Positions 35,405 through 45,547 of a stretch of DNA of 64,000 nt are shown here, in pieces. The notes beneath the pieces were generated by a model, which saw only the letters and a list, made by a program, of their open reading frames with translations, was not told where the DNA came from and made no database searches. The stretch covers positions 91,972 to 155,971 of the forward strand of contig CAIPMU010000003.1 of assembly GCA_903866275.1 (NCBI GenBank), given 5' to 3'. Made by a program: the position numbers and the translations under genes. Position 1 is the stretch's first letter. The number at the start of each line of letters is the position of its first letter. The stretch is from Vampirovibrio chlorellavorus. Lineage in GTDB: Bacteria > Cyanobacteriota > Vampirovibrionia > Vampirovibrionales > Vampirovibrionaceae.

Positions 35405-37216
35405 ATGGTGCAACTGATGCCATGTCGTGTCATACTTGGACTTATTTTTCTGTGTGTTCTGATGGGGTTTGGGCTGAGTGTTGATGGGCTGGTGCCGTGC
35501 TGGGCGCAATCGGGCCTGAATGGTCAAACGCTTCCAAACCAACAAAATCCGGGGTTGTTAATTGCACCTGCTCTGGGTGCCAGGGATGTTCGCCAAAGAC
35601 CACAAAGCCCTGCATTGCCACTGGATGAAGTGCAGTTGGAGTTGCCTGTTCCGCGCAAAAATGCAGATGCAATTTCCCCGGTGACCCTTTTTCTGAATGA
35701 GGTTCGGCTGGAGGGCGTCACGGTGTTTCCCGCCAGGGACATTCAGGCGGTCCTGGCCGCTTTTGTGGGTCAGTCCCAAAGTATGGCGCAACTCAATCAG
35801 ATGACCCGTTTGATTACCGATCTCTATCACCAACGGGGATATTTAACGGCAGAAGCTTTTATTCCGCCTCAAGATCTTGTGAATGGTGTGCTCACCATTC
35901 GGGTGAGGGAAGGCACTATTGGTAAAATCACCGTAGAGGGGTCACATTTTTATAAGGCCCGCCTGATCCGGCATGCGTTGCGTCAAGGGTCGGGCCAAGT
36001 GCTCAACTTCCAGGTGCTGGAAGGTGATTTGAATCGCATCAATCGCCTGAATGACGGTTATCAGGTGAAAGCTTTTTTAAGTGCCGGTGATCATCCCGGG
36101 CAAACGGATTTGACAATTCGCATGGCGGAGCGACAACCCTGGCAGATTTCTGCTGTCGCCGACAATCAGGGCCGCCCGTTTATTGGGATGGCTCGGGGGG
36201 GGGTGGATGTTCGTCAGGATAGTGTGCTTGGGGTGGGGGATCGGTTTGTGGGCAGTTGGCGTGCGGCGTCTCATTTACAGTTGGCGATGGCTTCTTATAC
36301 CTTGCCCTTGAATCGCTTTGGCACTGAATTATCGACCAATGCTGCCTTCAGTCATGTGAATGTGATGTTGCCGGTGCAAAATCCACCGGACATTGTGGGG
36401 CAATCGTTCAACACGGCCATCACGCTGTCTCAGCCGTTGGATCGGGGACGTCACGTCGTATTGGACACCGGTGTGTTGTGGGGTCGAGTGACCAGCTTTT
36501 TTGATGGGGCTCAAACCAGTTTGACGGACGTGCGTGCCTTGCAAACCGGTTTGACCCTGAGCGCTTATGATCGTTGGGGCTATACATTTAATCGCACTCA
36601 AAACACGGTGGCCCTGGGCGGTCTTGGCGGCAATTCACAGTTCTGGAAACTGGAAAACTATTTTAATCGTCTGTTTTTTCTACCCAAAAATAACCTGCTG
36701 ATTCTAAGGGGTAACGCCCAGATGACGCCTCATGCCCTGCCCGCCTCCCAGCAGTTTCAAATCGGGGGAGAAAACAGTGTGCGCGGTTTTACCGAAGGCC
36801 TGCTGATTGGCGATCGTGGGGTTAATTGGGGCATCGAACATCGTTTTCCGGTGCCGGGGTTGCATCGGTTGAGCCCTCGGCTGGCCTCCAGGGTGCAGTT
36901 GGCCTGGTTTTATGATTACGGGCGAGTGTGGCTGGATCGTACAAATCCAGCCTTTGTGAAACACATTTCCACATTGCCGCAGCGGACGTTGCTACACAGT
37001 GTGGGGTTTGGCGTTCGACTGCAACTGACCCGATTGTTGCAGGGGTTTATCGATGTGGGTTTTGGCCTGGGCGATCGCAAGGATGTTGAGCCCTTGCGTC
37101 ATCAGCCCACCGCCCGGGTGCATGTGGGCATTCGTAGCGACTTTTTGCCTTCGTCGTATCGGATGCGAAACAGTGTGCCCGTGATGGTTGTGCCTCCGGT
37201 CAGATTAAAGTCGTAG
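35405..37216 (+). CDS. TpsB outer-membrane transporter (ShlB/FhaC/HecB family)
   Basis: The 603-residue protein has a signal peptide (hydrophobic stretch to WAQS, about residue 37), a linker, two POTRA domains (about residues 95-175 and 178-250; FLNEVRLEGVTVFP and GTIGKITVEGSHFYK start them) and a C-terminal 16-strand beta barrel. The barrel holds the family signature FQIGGENSVRGF (a VRGY/F-type L6 loop, here with E-N in place of G-D). Such proteins export a TpsA partner across the outer membrane. AGGAGG lies 7 bases before the ATG at 35405. Confidence 0.92.
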   Translation: MVQLMPCRVILGLIFLCVLMGFGLSVDGLVPCWAQSGLNGQTLPNQQNPGLLIAPALGARDVRQRPQSPALPLDEVQLELPVPRKNADAISPVTLFLNEVRLEGVTVFPARDIQAVLAAFVGQSQSMAQLNQMTRLITDLYHQRGYLTAEAFIPPQDLVNGVLTIRVREGTIGKITVEGSHFYKARLIRHALRQGSGQVLNFQVLEGDLNRINRLNDGYQVKAFLSAGDHPGQTDLTIRMAERQPWQISAVADNQGRPFIGMARGGVDVRQDSVLGVGDRFVGSWRAASHLQLAMASYTLPLNRFGTELSTNAAFSHVNVMLPVQNPPDIVGQSFNTAITLSQPLDRGRHVVLDTGVLWGRVTSFFDGAQTSLTDVRALQTGLTLSAYDRWGYTFNRTQNTVALGGLGGNSQFWKLENYFNRLFFLPKNNLLILRGNAQMTPHALPASQQFQIGGENSVRGFTEGLLIGDRGVNWGIEHRFPVPGLHRLSPRLASRVQLAWFYDYGRVWLDRTNPAFVKHISTLPQRTLLHSVGFGVRLQLTRLLQGFIDVGFGLGDRKDVEPLRHQPTARVHVGIRSDFLPSSYRMRNSVPVMVVPPVRLKS

Positions 37217-37364
37217 GCATGGCGTTCGCTGCTCAGGGTTGTCGTTGGTTGATACCCGGGCGTGTGTTCGCGTGTGGCGGTTCAGGGCTATAATAAAGGA
37301 ATTAGCATTCCCCTTAGGGTGCAGCCAGGAACGGCGTGTTCGTTCTCAGTCGAGAGGTTTTGCG

Positions 37365-37943
37365 GTGATTCTTACGGACTTGTTTCATGTTGAAGTACCC
37401 ATTCTGGAAAAGGTGATCCGGCCCATTCTGGTCTATTTTTTTCTGGTCATCGTGCTGCGTTTGGCGGGTAAGCGGGAGTTGGCCCAGATTAATACGTTTG
37501 ATCTGGTGGTGCTGCTGACCCTGTCCAATACGGTGCAAAATGCCATCATTGGTAGTGATAACTCCCTGCTGGGCGGTGTGATTGGGGCGGTTACCCTGCT
37601 GGGGGTGAATGCGCTGGTGGTTCGGTTTCTGTATGGGCACCCCCTATTATCTAAAGTGCTGGAGGGCGAAGCCGATCAGCTCATGGTGAACGGGGTGATT
37701 CAGGAAGCACGCATGCAGGCGGAAGGGATTACCGTCGATGAGCTGACCGCCGCCGCGCATCGCCAAGGCTTTGCCTCCTTGAACGTGGTCGATCAGGCCA
37801 CGCTGGAGGCGGGTGGGGCCATCAGTTTCATTGGCAAAATCCCTAGCGAGGAAACACTGAGACATGAGGCGGTCATGGCGCGTCTGGCGCAACTGAGCGA
37901 TGAAATTGCTGAATTGCGTCAGCACCGGGGCGGTCCTGTTTAG
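37365..37943 (+). CDS. DUF421 / YetF-like membrane protein
   Basis: The 192-residue protein has three N-terminal hydrophobic segments (about residues 12-90) with the DUF421 blocks LRLAGKRELAQINTFDLVVLLTLSNTVQNAIIG and a C-terminal soluble domain containing LMVNGVIQEARMQAEGITVDELTAAAHRQGF. The family is related to Bacillus YetF; its biochemical role is unclear. The GTG at 37365 is preferred because GAGAGG lies 8 bases upstream; a longer frame from 37239 has no family support. Confidence 0.88.
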   Translation: MILTDLFHVEVPILEKVIRPILVYFFLVIVLRLAGKRELAQINTFDLVVLLTLSNTVQNAIIGSDNSLLGGVIGAVTLLGVNALVVRFLYGHPLLSKVLEGEADQLMVNGVIQEARMQAEGITVDELTAAAHRQGFASLNVVDQATLEAGGAISFIGKIPSEETLRHEAVMARLAQLSDEIAELRQHRGGPV

Positions 37944-38167
37944 CCCTGGTATACAAAATTAGGTGATAGACCGGGACGTCTGCGGGATGGGGGCTGGCTG
38001 GGTGGGCTACAGGGGTGATTCTGGAAATGCGGCTCGGGGTAAACGACAATGCAGCCGTTTTGAGTGGGCAAGGGATACTGGGGCATTAGCGGGATAGATA
38101 TTTTTACTTGAGTTTGGGTTAATTTATATTAGGATAAGCATGCTGTTGTACTGAGAAAGGGTTGATT

Positions 38168-38575
38168 GTGCTGGAAGGCGATCTGGAGCAACGCATTCTG
38201 AACCGGGTGAGGCAAATTCCGGTTTTTGATCGGATTGGCTTCCAGGTGCTGGAGCTGTCTCCGGGTTTGTGTGTGGCCGAAGTGCCCCGTGATCCTGATT
38301 TTGATGGTATATTCGAGTCCTTTCACGGTGGCATGCTGATGACGGTAGCGGATACCATCGCCTGTTTCGCCATTATGACCCTCACCGGGCCAGACCTGCG
38401 CTTGGCCACGACGGATATGAATATCCGTTTTCTGGCGCCCTGTTTGACCGATGTACGCGCTGAAGCGCGGGTGATTAAGCTGGGACGCACTATTTGCCCG
38501 GTTCAGGTGGATCTCTATGACCGGAACAACCGTCATGTTGCCGTGGCTCAGGTGAGTTATATCCGGTTGGGTTGA
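38168..38575 (+). CDS. PaaI-like hotdog-fold thioesterase
   Basis: The 135-residue protein matches the hotdog thioesterase family: FHGGMLMTVADTIACFAI is the catalytic helix region with the HGG motif, TTDMNIRFLAPC follows, and the last strand is VAVAQVSYIRLG. It probably hydrolyses an acyl-CoA, substrate unknown. AAAGGG is 7 bases before the GTG at 38168; a TTG at 38162 is too close to it. No operon partner is evident. Confidence 0.85.
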   Translation: MLEGDLEQRILNRVRQIPVFDRIGFQVLELSPGLCVAEVPRDPDFDGIFESFHGGMLMTVADTIACFAIMTLTGPDLRLATTDMNIRFLAPCLTDVRAEARVIKLGRTICPVQVDLYDRNNRHVAVAQVSYIRLG

Positions 38576-38829
38576 CGCTTTCTTCGAGGTGGTTTCAGGG
38601 TTTCAGTGGCGTTCTTTAACCCAGTCAATGACCAGTCTGGACTTTGGTGAACAACAGCCTTCAGTGATAAAATGTAAACTTTCTTAACGATATGAGGTTA
38701 AATTTCCTTGATGGGTTTTTAGGTCACTAATTGCCGGGTTGGCTTTTTGGCCCGGCGTTCTCCAAAGTCACGGGTTATACTCCCGATGAATTGTAATCAG
38801 TTAATGATGGCTAGATACTCTTATTGTTT

Positions 38830-40044
38830 ATGCAAATTCAACCTCAGCCTGAATGGATGACCCCGCATTTTCAGAGTGCGGTTTCCCCGTCTGCCGTGCC
38901 GACCAGTTCGGGGCCGTCGGATTCGCTTGATTTGCCATCGGCGAAGCGATCGGGAAAGGCGCTTTTGGCTTCTCCAGGGCCGAAAGCGACGGCTGACAGA
39001 CGAAAAAAGCCGGATTACGGCAATGCGTCTCGTTGGGTGACGGCCTATAAACTGGGCTTTTCCCTCTTGGTGGCGGGTGCGGCCAATGCGTTTCTGTTTG
39101 GTGTTCCCTTGTGGTGGGCTGCCGGACTTTCGGCAGTGGTGGCCAGTGCCCAGTCTGCCATTGCCCTGAAGGTTCATCGGGAGGACACTCCTTTTTCCAG
39201 AAAAATGGTGTCGATGACCCGAAAAATGATGCGTCGCGACCAGGATCAGACCCCTGCCGGGAAGGAATGGTCGATGGTGCCCGTGTGGGGTGCGGCTTGC
39301 GGCGCGATGGCTTTGGTAGAGGCCGGATTTAACCATCTGTACTCAAAGTGGAATCCCGTGAAACCGGGAGAAGATCCGGTTGAGGCTCATCTCACTCGCA
39401 TCAAGCAATCGATCGATAAAGATGATCGGTTTAAGACCCTGTACCAATTGCAAAAACGCGGGGTTGAGTTTACCCGGGATGCGAAAAAATGGTTAAAAAA
39501 CTGGTTACGTGACCCCTTTCCTAACCAGTTACCAGCCAAGTTGAAGGAAATGAACCACAGGCTGTGGATCAAGCTGGATAACAATGTGAAAGGCAACCCA
39601 CGGGCCGGGTATCTGGTGGGCTTTATTCTGGCAGCCATTGGGGGGATTGCCCAGACATCCATCGCGGCTAAGATTCAGGAGCGCATTGATAACAATCAGG
39701 ATACAAACCCGAAAGCCTTGCTGGGCGCCATGAAAGAAAGCGCCTCCCTGAAAAAAAATAAGGCAAACGGTGTCCAGCCCTCCGTCCAGCCCGTTCCCCC
39801 GGCGTGCCCGCCTCCTGCCGAATCTGCACAGGGCAAGGGGTTTTTCGGATTGGATGCATCATCCAGACTCTCTTCAGGGTTGAATCAGTCGTTGCCTTCA
39901 GGGACATCCGGTGAACTGCAATCTCGCCCGTTTGGAGAACGGACGCATCTGTCGTCCGTGGGAAAGGAAAATGCGCTACCTTCCGCCGGTCGCTTTGCCT
40001 GGCAGAGTCCCGTTTCACCTGCCTGGCCACAGACTTCTTCCTGA
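38830..40044 (+). CDS. Membrane-associated protein of unknown function
   Basis: The 404-residue protein has a Ser/Pro-rich start (about 55 residues), three hydrophobic stretches (about residues 68-105 LGFSLLVAGAANAFLFGVPL; 145-162; 258-282), a basic middle part (KKWLKNWLRDPFPNQLPAKLKE) and a low-complexity Pro/Ser tail (from about residue 300). There is no signal peptide. I do not recognise a family. The ATG at 38830 lacks a good ribosome-binding site; a TTG two codons before is the alternative. No neighbour suggests a role. Confidence 0.65.
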   Translation: MQIQPQPEWMTPHFQSAVSPSAVPTSSGPSDSLDLPSAKRSGKALLASPGPKATADRRKKPDYGNASRWVTAYKLGFSLLVAGAANAFLFGVPLWWAAGLSAVVASAQSAIALKVHREDTPFSRKMVSMTRKMMRRDQDQTPAGKEWSMVPVWGAACGAMALVEAGFNHLYSKWNPVKPGEDPVEAHLTRIKQSIDKDDRFKTLYQLQKRGVEFTRDAKKWLKNWLRDPFPNQLPAKLKEMNHRLWIKLDNNVKGNPRAGYLVGFILAAIGGIAQTSIAAKIQERIDNNQDTNPKALLGAMKESASLKKNKANGVQPSVQPVPPACPPPAESAQGKGFFGLDASSRLSSGLNQSLPSGTSGELQSRPFGERTHLSSVGKENALPSAGRFAWQSPVSPAWPQTSS

Positions 40045-40072
40045 AATCAATGTTTCATCGGGTTGACATCAG

Positions 40073-41635
40073 TTAGGGCGATAAAATAATCTTGCAAGGG
40101 GTGCTATAGGGTGAGTCCCCCTGTTCGTTGAGGGCTTTGACCACATAATAAATGGCAGGGACTGCCGGGATGCGTTTAAACTGGTGCACAAAATGGGTGC
40201 TTTGCGGGTTTAGTTTGGCAATCAGGCTGTATTTCTGGCCATTCAGGCTTCCCCAGACTTCTTCCCGGCTATCGCTGCCAGCGTGGTTGACCCATTGAAG
40301 CCGAACAGACTGATTGCTGGCATCAAACTGCCCCGAAACCTGAGAGGGCGCTTCGGGCTTTTGGGGACTTTTGGCAATCTGTGGGCCGGACTGGGCTTGA
40401 TCGTTGCCAATCGAGGCAAGTGATGCGCCTTCGGCGGTGTTTCCAGAGTCGGTGATTTGGGTGGAACCCGGCGTCAGGCTGATATAGTTTTTGCTTTGAA
40501 TGTCACGCATGTGATTGCGGGTGATTTGTACATCCTTGACCTTGCCTTTCATGATGGCAATGGCGGCTACATTTCGGTTGGAGTCTTCAATGGCACTCAG
40601 GTTATTATTGTCGATGACCAGATGGGTTGGTGTGACCACGGTGCCATCGAAGAAGGGGGAGGGGCAAAAGCGGATTCCCCGACCTGAGTTTTGAATGGTG
40701 TTATCGGCAATCGTAAAGTTATTGCCCCACGGAAATCCCTGGGCAATTTTTCCCTGATCGCCAGCCGTATAGATATTAATCGCCACACTTTTAATATTGG
40801 CAAACTGGTTTCCCCGAATTTCCATATCGTTATAGTTGTCGATTTCCAGCCCAAAATGATCTCCCCCGTTGAAGACGTTGTTCAGGAGATGCACGTCTCC
40901 CGCCCCTGGGGTTCGCGACGCGAACTTGACCGAGCCTCTTAAATTGACAAAGGTGTTTTTTTCCATCCGATAACCATGTGTGCCCCCGTGAATTTTATCA
41001 TTCGACGTGGTCGATACCTGATAGATGTTATTAAAGAAATTGTGGGTGACCACTGAATTAAAACTGTTGACCCCTGGTGTGGGATCGACTTCACTGGTGG
41101 TGATGCGCAGGGCCGCATTGCCAAAGTTGAAAAACTTGTTTTGATCCACGACCACATTGCGACAGGAGCCAAAATAGACGCCCTGATCTGGCCAAACGGG
41201 ATTCAGATTATCCTGAAAACTGGTTTTTCCATAAAATTCAAAGCCTTGCAGTTTCACATTGCTGCTCATGCGGGTGTAAAAAATGTATTCAGCCTGATTA
41301 AAATCCGGGCCTTTAATCAATTTGGCAGGGTTAGCCGGATCAGAGAGAATGTTCACATTTTTGAGGCCCACGCTGTATAAGGGTAATGACAACATGTATT
41401 TACCGGGTCTGAATTGCAGCGTCCAGAGCGTTTCGCTATCGGGACGGTCTACCAGGTAGGCCAGCGCGTTTCGGGCATCCTGATTGTAGTCGCCGGTGGG
41501 AGAAACTGTGATTGTGTGATTGCTGGCATTCAAGCTGTACGCCCAACTCGTCGGGGGCAAGCAGGATAGTGCTACCACGACCGCAATAGGGGTTAGGATG
41601 CGTGTTTTTGGACCGGAACGTTTTTGAACTCTCAT
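40073..41635 (-). CDS. Secreted parallel beta-helix protein with C-terminal FN3-like domain
   Basis: The 520-residue protein has a signal peptide (RILTPIAVVVALSCLPPTSWA to about residue 33). It then has a pectate-lyase-like right-handed beta-helix region (about residues 45-400) with turn patterns such as NVVVDQNKFFNFGNAALRI and NDMEIRGNQFANIKSVAINIYTAG. A beta-sandwich resembling fibronectin type III follows (about residues 425-515; SVRLQWVNHAG, YYVVKALNEQGDSPYS). It may bind or cleave a polysaccharide. The second ATG (41635) is chosen, with GGAGG 9 bases before it; an ATG at 41641 would be only 3 from it. Confidence 0.8.
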   Translation of the reverse strand: MRVQKRSGPKTRILTPIAVVVALSCLPPTSWAYSLNASNHTITVSPTGDYNQDARNALAYLVDRPDSETLWTLQFRPGKYMLSLPLYSVGLKNVNILSDPANPAKLIKGPDFNQAEYIFYTRMSSNVKLQGFEFYGKTSFQDNLNPVWPDQGVYFGSCRNVVVDQNKFFNFGNAALRITTSEVDPTPGVNSFNSVVTHNFFNNIYQVSTTSNDKIHGGTHGYRMEKNTFVNLRGSVKFASRTPGAGDVHLLNNVFNGGDHFGLEIDNYNDMEIRGNQFANIKSVAINIYTAGDQGKIAQGFPWGNNFTIADNTIQNSGRGIRFCPSPFFDGTVVTPTHLVIDNNNLSAIEDSNRNVAAIAIMKGKVKDVQITRNHMRDIQSKNYISLTPGSTQITDSGNTAEGASLASIGNDQAQSGPQIAKSPQKPEAPSQVSGQFDASNQSVRLQWVNHAGSDSREEVWGSLNGQKYSLIAKLNPQSTHFVHQFKRIPAVPAIYYVVKALNEQGDSPYSTPCKIILSP

Positions 41636-42137
41636 TTCCATAAGCCTCCAATACTGGTTTTTTGGGGTGGATGAACTGTGTTGGCATCAACGCAGTATTT
41701 TTTTGAATTTATTTTGCATGGTTAAAATGCTGGTTTATTGCATCTGGCCACAATTCAGCAATGGCAGCATGATCTTAACAGTCACTATCCAGAACGACAA
41801 ACTCAGCAGTCCTAAAATCAGACTTCTGGCTATGGGGGTAATAGACTGAACGTCAGAAGAGCAGGTTTCTGTTACGCACGGGTGCTGAGGGTCGGGTCTT
41901 GTGTGAAGACGGGGGCAGGGAATCGCTTGCTGGTGTGGTGGGATTCAGGCTTGGTCTTCGATGACTTTGATAATAAAATACGAAAGCGTTCATTGGTCAG
42001 CCTGCATTAACCTTCAGGATCAAACAGTTGCATTACATTGTGGTTGGTCTGCGTGCAAGGCTTTTTCTCGGCTTGGCGTTCTGGCCGGTGAAACTTTATA
42101 TCTCTTTTAGAATTGAAATCACAAGATTGGATTCCCT
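41636..42137. other. Gene-free stretch upstream of truB
   Basis: About 500 bases between the divergent beta-helix gene and truB. No convincing coding sequence, terminator or promoter was recognised. Confidence 0.35.
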
Positions 42138-43046
42138 ATGTTTGCCGCACTCAACGTTTATAAGCCCTTGGGCATCACCAGTCACGACGTGGTGGCGCGG
42201 TTGCGTCGGGTGTTTGGCCTGAAAAAAATTGGTCATCTGGGTACTCTGGATCCGCTGGCCGAAGGCGTGTTGCCCGTTTGTCTGGGGCAAGCCACCCGCC
42301 TGATTGAGTATTTCCCATCGGGCAAGCGGTATACGGCGCAAGTGACCCTGGGTCGCACCACCACCACGCTGGATGCCGAGGGTGAGGAGCTGTCCTTGAT
42401 GGACTGTAGTAACCTGGATCTCTCCGAGGTTCGGTTGCAGGCTTTGCTCTCATCCTTTATCGGAACCATTATGCAGCAGGTGCCTTTGTATTCCGCTGTC
42501 CATGTGGGCGGTAAAAAGCTGTATGAGCTTGCGCGGCAAGGCAAAACCGCAGACTTGCCCACCCGAGAAACTGTGATTGAGCAGATCACCTTGCTCAATC
42601 TGGATCATCAGAATCCCGCTCATCCAGTTCTGACGCTGGATGTGACTTGCGGTTCGGGCACCTATATTCGCTCTCTGGCCCGTGATATTGGGGATGCGCT
42701 GGGCTGCGGGGCCTTTTTGTCAGGTCTGGTCCGCACGGCGCACGGTCGCTTTACAACGGAGACTGCGATTCCACTGGAAGACCTTCAGCAGGCTACAGAT
42801 CCCACGACAGCCCTGCTGAACCCGCTGCAGTTTTTGGATATGCCGGTTTACCCCGTGGCAACGGCCGAAGCTGCCCGATTATTGAGCAATGGCATGAAGA
42901 TTGACCCGGTTCAGGCAGAATCCGGGGGGCTTGCTGTAAAACTGAAGCCCAATGCCTTGTATATGGCCGTTTTTGAGGATAAGCCGCTGGGCGTGGTGCA
43001 ACTGGTCAGCCAACGCTTCAAGCCGGTGAAGATGTTTCCCGCCTAG
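42138..43046 (+). CDS. truB: tRNA pseudouridine-55 synthase TruB
   Basis: The 302-residue enzyme makes pseudouridine 55 in the T loop of tRNAs. The N terminus shows VYKPLGITSHDVV, KKIGHLGTLDPLAEGVLPVCLG with the catalytic Asp, and later SGTYIRSLARDIG; the C-terminal part resembles a PUA-like domain. The ATG at 42138 fits the family start. The downstream gene is a small protein with its own ribosome-binding site. Confidence 0.96.
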   Translation: MFAALNVYKPLGITSHDVVARLRRVFGLKKIGHLGTLDPLAEGVLPVCLGQATRLIEYFPSGKRYTAQVTLGRTTTTLDAEGEELSLMDCSNLDLSEVRLQALLSSFIGTIMQQVPLYSAVHVGGKKLYELARQGKTADLPTRETVIEQITLLNLDHQNPAHPVLTLDVTCGSGTYIRSLARDIGDALGCGAFLSGLVRTAHGRFTTETAIPLEDLQQATDPTTALLNPLQFLDMPVYPVATAEAARLLSNGMKIDPVQAESGGLAVKLKPNALYMAVFEDKPLGVVQLVSQRFKPVKMFPA

Positions 43047-43207
43047 TCCAGCGTGCCTGATTGAGGGGCGGTTTGAGCAGATTTCAAAAGAGATCCGCAC
43101 AAGTTGGCTGGACTTTGTTTTTATGCATTTAGATCTGAGCACTTGGATCGACACATTGAATTTCAGGCATTCTGTTTTCATGCTTGCAATTTTAGGAGTA
43201 CAGGGAT

Positions 43208-43582
43208 ATGTCTGGTGGTGAAGTTCACGGTAATTCTCAAGCGTCCCCTCTGGATTGGTCGCAACCGCCGTGTGTGGCCGATGGGCCGGAAAATTACATC
43301 CGCAAGTTGCTCGCCCCGGTGACCGGGGAAAACGGGGAAGGCATGGATACCTTTCAGGCCCAAACGGGTCAGGTGGAGCAACATAAACACCAGTCGCTAC
43401 TGCATAAAGTTCTGAAGTGGTCGGGCATTGCATTTGCCGTGTTTATGGGCGGTAGTATCCTCAAAAAAGCGGTGATTGATTATATGGAGCCCGCCGCCAA
43501 GAAAGGCCTTGAAAAAGCAGCTTCTACTGTGGCTGAAGAGACTGGGAAAGCTGCCAAAAAAGCGAGCACTGTCGCCAAATAG
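43208..43582 (+). CDS. Small membrane protein of unknown function
   Basis: The 124-residue protein has a hydrophilic N-terminal half (about residues 1-60), one hydrophobic segment (about residues 70-85, WSGIAFAVFMGGSILKK) and an Ala/Lys-rich amphipathic tail (AAKKGLEKAASTVAEETGKAAKK) that could be a helical membrane-surface tail. AGGAG precedes the ATG by about 10 bases and a strong terminator follows. Function unknown. Confidence 0.7.
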   Translation: MSGGEVHGNSQASPLDWSQPPCVADGPENYIRKLLAPVTGENGEGMDTFQAQTGQVEQHKHQSLLHKVLKWSGIAFAVFMGGSILKKAVIDYMEPAAKKGLEKAASTVAEETGKAAKKASTVAK

Positions 43583-43640
43583 TCCTTGGGCTATGGTTAT
43601 TGAACCAGATGCATTCTTTCTCGTCAGATGGTTTGTATTG

Positions 43641-43675
43641 AAAACCCCGCTATCTATTAGAAAGCGGGGTTTTTT
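43641..43675. terminator. Intrinsic terminator between the small membrane gene and guaB (bidirectional)
   Basis: Arms AAAACCCCGC and GCGGGGTTTT followed by TT, with a 13-base loop. It lies between convergent genes and has A/T flanks on both sides. Confidence 0.85.
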
Positions 43676-43723
43676 ATGTTTCAGAAAAGGCCAAAGCCTG
43701 AATGCAAGGGTGAACTGCAAAAG

Positions 43724-45265
43724 CTACATAAAGGTTTTTTCGTAGCTGTGCAGGTTGTGGACGCCGCCTTCTACCTGAGCCGCATGGGTGCGGAGTTCAA
43801 AGCCCAGGGTGCCGTTGTACAGTGCGGTATGAAGGTCTTTCACGCTGCGATTGCCCAAGTCCTGCAAGCCGTGCTTGACGCCTTGCACCAGATACGGCAA
43901 AAAGCGGTGAATGGAGCCTTTGTCCACGACTGCTCCGGCAACGCCCTGAGCCACGCGAATTTTGTCGCCTTCGCTGAAGTAGCGCTTGGCGCTGCCTTTT
44001 TTCATGGCCTCCAGCGAGCCCATTCCCCGGTATTTTTTGAGACGGGTGCCGTCCTGATAGAAGTACTCGCCCGGCGCTTCCTCGGTGCCGGCCAGCATGG
44101 AGCCCATCATTACAGTCGATGCGCCCAATGAGAGGGCCTTAATGATGTGTCCGATGGTGGAAATGCCACCGTCGGCGATAATGGGAACCCCAAATTCTTG
44201 AGCGTACTGGGCGGTTTTGTAAACCGCAGTGGCTTGGGGACGGCCACAGGCCATGACTTCCTGAGTGGTACAGATGGAGCCCACGCCCATCCCGATGCGG
44301 AGCCCGTCCACCCCGGCCTGAATCAGGTTGCGGGCCTGATTCACGGTGACAATGTTGCCGCCGATCACTTCCAGATGCTCGTAGTTGTTTTTGATGAACT
44401 CAATCATGCGCAACTGGTAGAACGAATCCCCTTGGGAGGAGTCCAGCACCACCAGATCCAGACCGGCTTCCACCAGTGCGGCCAGGCGTTCCTTGTCTTC
44501 CTCGCGGGTGCCGATGGCTGCTCCGGCCAGCAGGCGCTTGTCCACTGCGTCTTTGGAGGCCAGCGGGTAATCGCGGTTTTTCTTTAAGTCGTTACGGGAA
44601 ATCAGCGCCACGATTTCGTAGTTGGCGTTCACAATGGGCAGTTTGCCCTTCTTGCTCTCGCGCAGAATCTGGTTGGCTTCCTCCAGGGTGCAACCTTCGC
44701 GGGCGACGACCAGCTCGCGGGTCATGACTTCCGACAGCGGCAGATCGCGGTCCTGCACAAAGTCGATGTCCCGGTTGGTGACGATGCCCAGCAGCTTGGA
44801 GCCCATTTTGCCGGTTTCGGTAATGGGAACGCCGCTGAAGTTGAGCAGGCTTTTTACGTTGTCGATGTCCCGGATGGTGTGGGTGGGGCTCAGGGTGAGC
44901 GGGTTGGTGATGAAGCCGTTCTTGAATCGTTTTACTTTGAGCACTTCATCGCGCTGTTCTTCAATGGCGTTGTTGTAGTGAATGATGCCCATGCCGCCTT
45001 GTAAGGCCATGCTGATGGCCATTTCGCCTTCGGTCACAGTGTCCATCGGCGAGCTGACCAGTGGGGTTTTTAACTTAATGCGTCGGGAAATCTGGGTTTC
45101 CAGTGACACTTCATCGGCGGCGAAATCGATATGCCCCGGCAGCAGAATGAAGTCATCGTAGGTGTAGCCGGTGCCTTGCTCAAAAAACTCACGGGCGGTC
45201 ATGCCGTCTAATAGGGGCGCGGGATTCTGTTTGCTGGAAAGGGTTTTGGCGTCGGGTGCGGGCAT
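43724..45265 (-). CDS. guaB: IMP dehydrogenase GuaB
   Basis: The 513-residue enzyme oxidises IMP to XMP in guanine nucleotide synthesis. It has the N-terminal [10 protein letters not shown], two CBS domains inserted at about residues 100-240, the active-site loop [13 protein letters not shown] (as [13 protein letters not shown], with catalytic Cys), DGGIS and the flap region [10 protein letters not shown]. The ATG at 45265 has AAAGGA about 9 bases upstream; a longer in-frame form from 45481 lacks conservation. The length is usual for the family. Confidence 0.95.
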   Translation of the reverse strand: MPAPDAKTLSSKQNPAPLLDGMTAREFFEQGTGYTYDDFILLPGHIDFAADEVSLETQISRRIKLKTPLVSSPMDTVTEGEMAISMALQGGMGIIHYNNAIEEQRDEVLKVKRFKNGFITNPLTLSPTHTIRDIDNVKSLLNFSGVPITETGKMGSKLLGIVTNRDIDFVQDRDLPLSEVMTRELVVAREGCTLEEANQILRESKKGKLPIVNANYEIVALISRNDLKKNRDYPLASKDAVDKRLLAGAAIGTREEDKERLAALVEAGLDLVVLDSSQGDSFYQLRMIEFIKNNYEHLEVIGGNIVTVNQARNLIQAGVDGLRIGMGVGSICTTQEVMACGRPQATAVYKTAQYAQEFGVPIIADGGISTIGHIIKALSLGASTVMMGSMLAGTEEAPGEYFYQDGTRLKKYRGMGSLEAMKKGSAKRYFSEGDKIRVAQGVAGAVVDKGSIHRFLPYLVQGVKHGLQDLGNRSVKDLHTALYNGTLGFELRTHAAQVEGGVHNLHSYEKTFM

Positions 45266-45547
45266 AGCGGGGTCCTTTCGGGCTGGATGGGGCAAGAATG
45301 GAAGTTTGGATGGCAAGCCGTGTGAATGGATTTGAATGCCTTGGGTTGGGCGGTATCCTACCATAGTGCGCGCGGATATGAAAACAGGAATCTCTTGTTC
45401 AGCAAAAAACAAAGCCCGCTCTGAAATTGCTAAAGGTGCTCCTGTTGCGCTTTTTTGCATTAAAATACGATGACGAGCCAAAGCTCACGCTGGCCATGGG
45501 ACATTCCTGCCAGCGACAGTTTTATTCATTAATGAGGAGCAGGTGCT

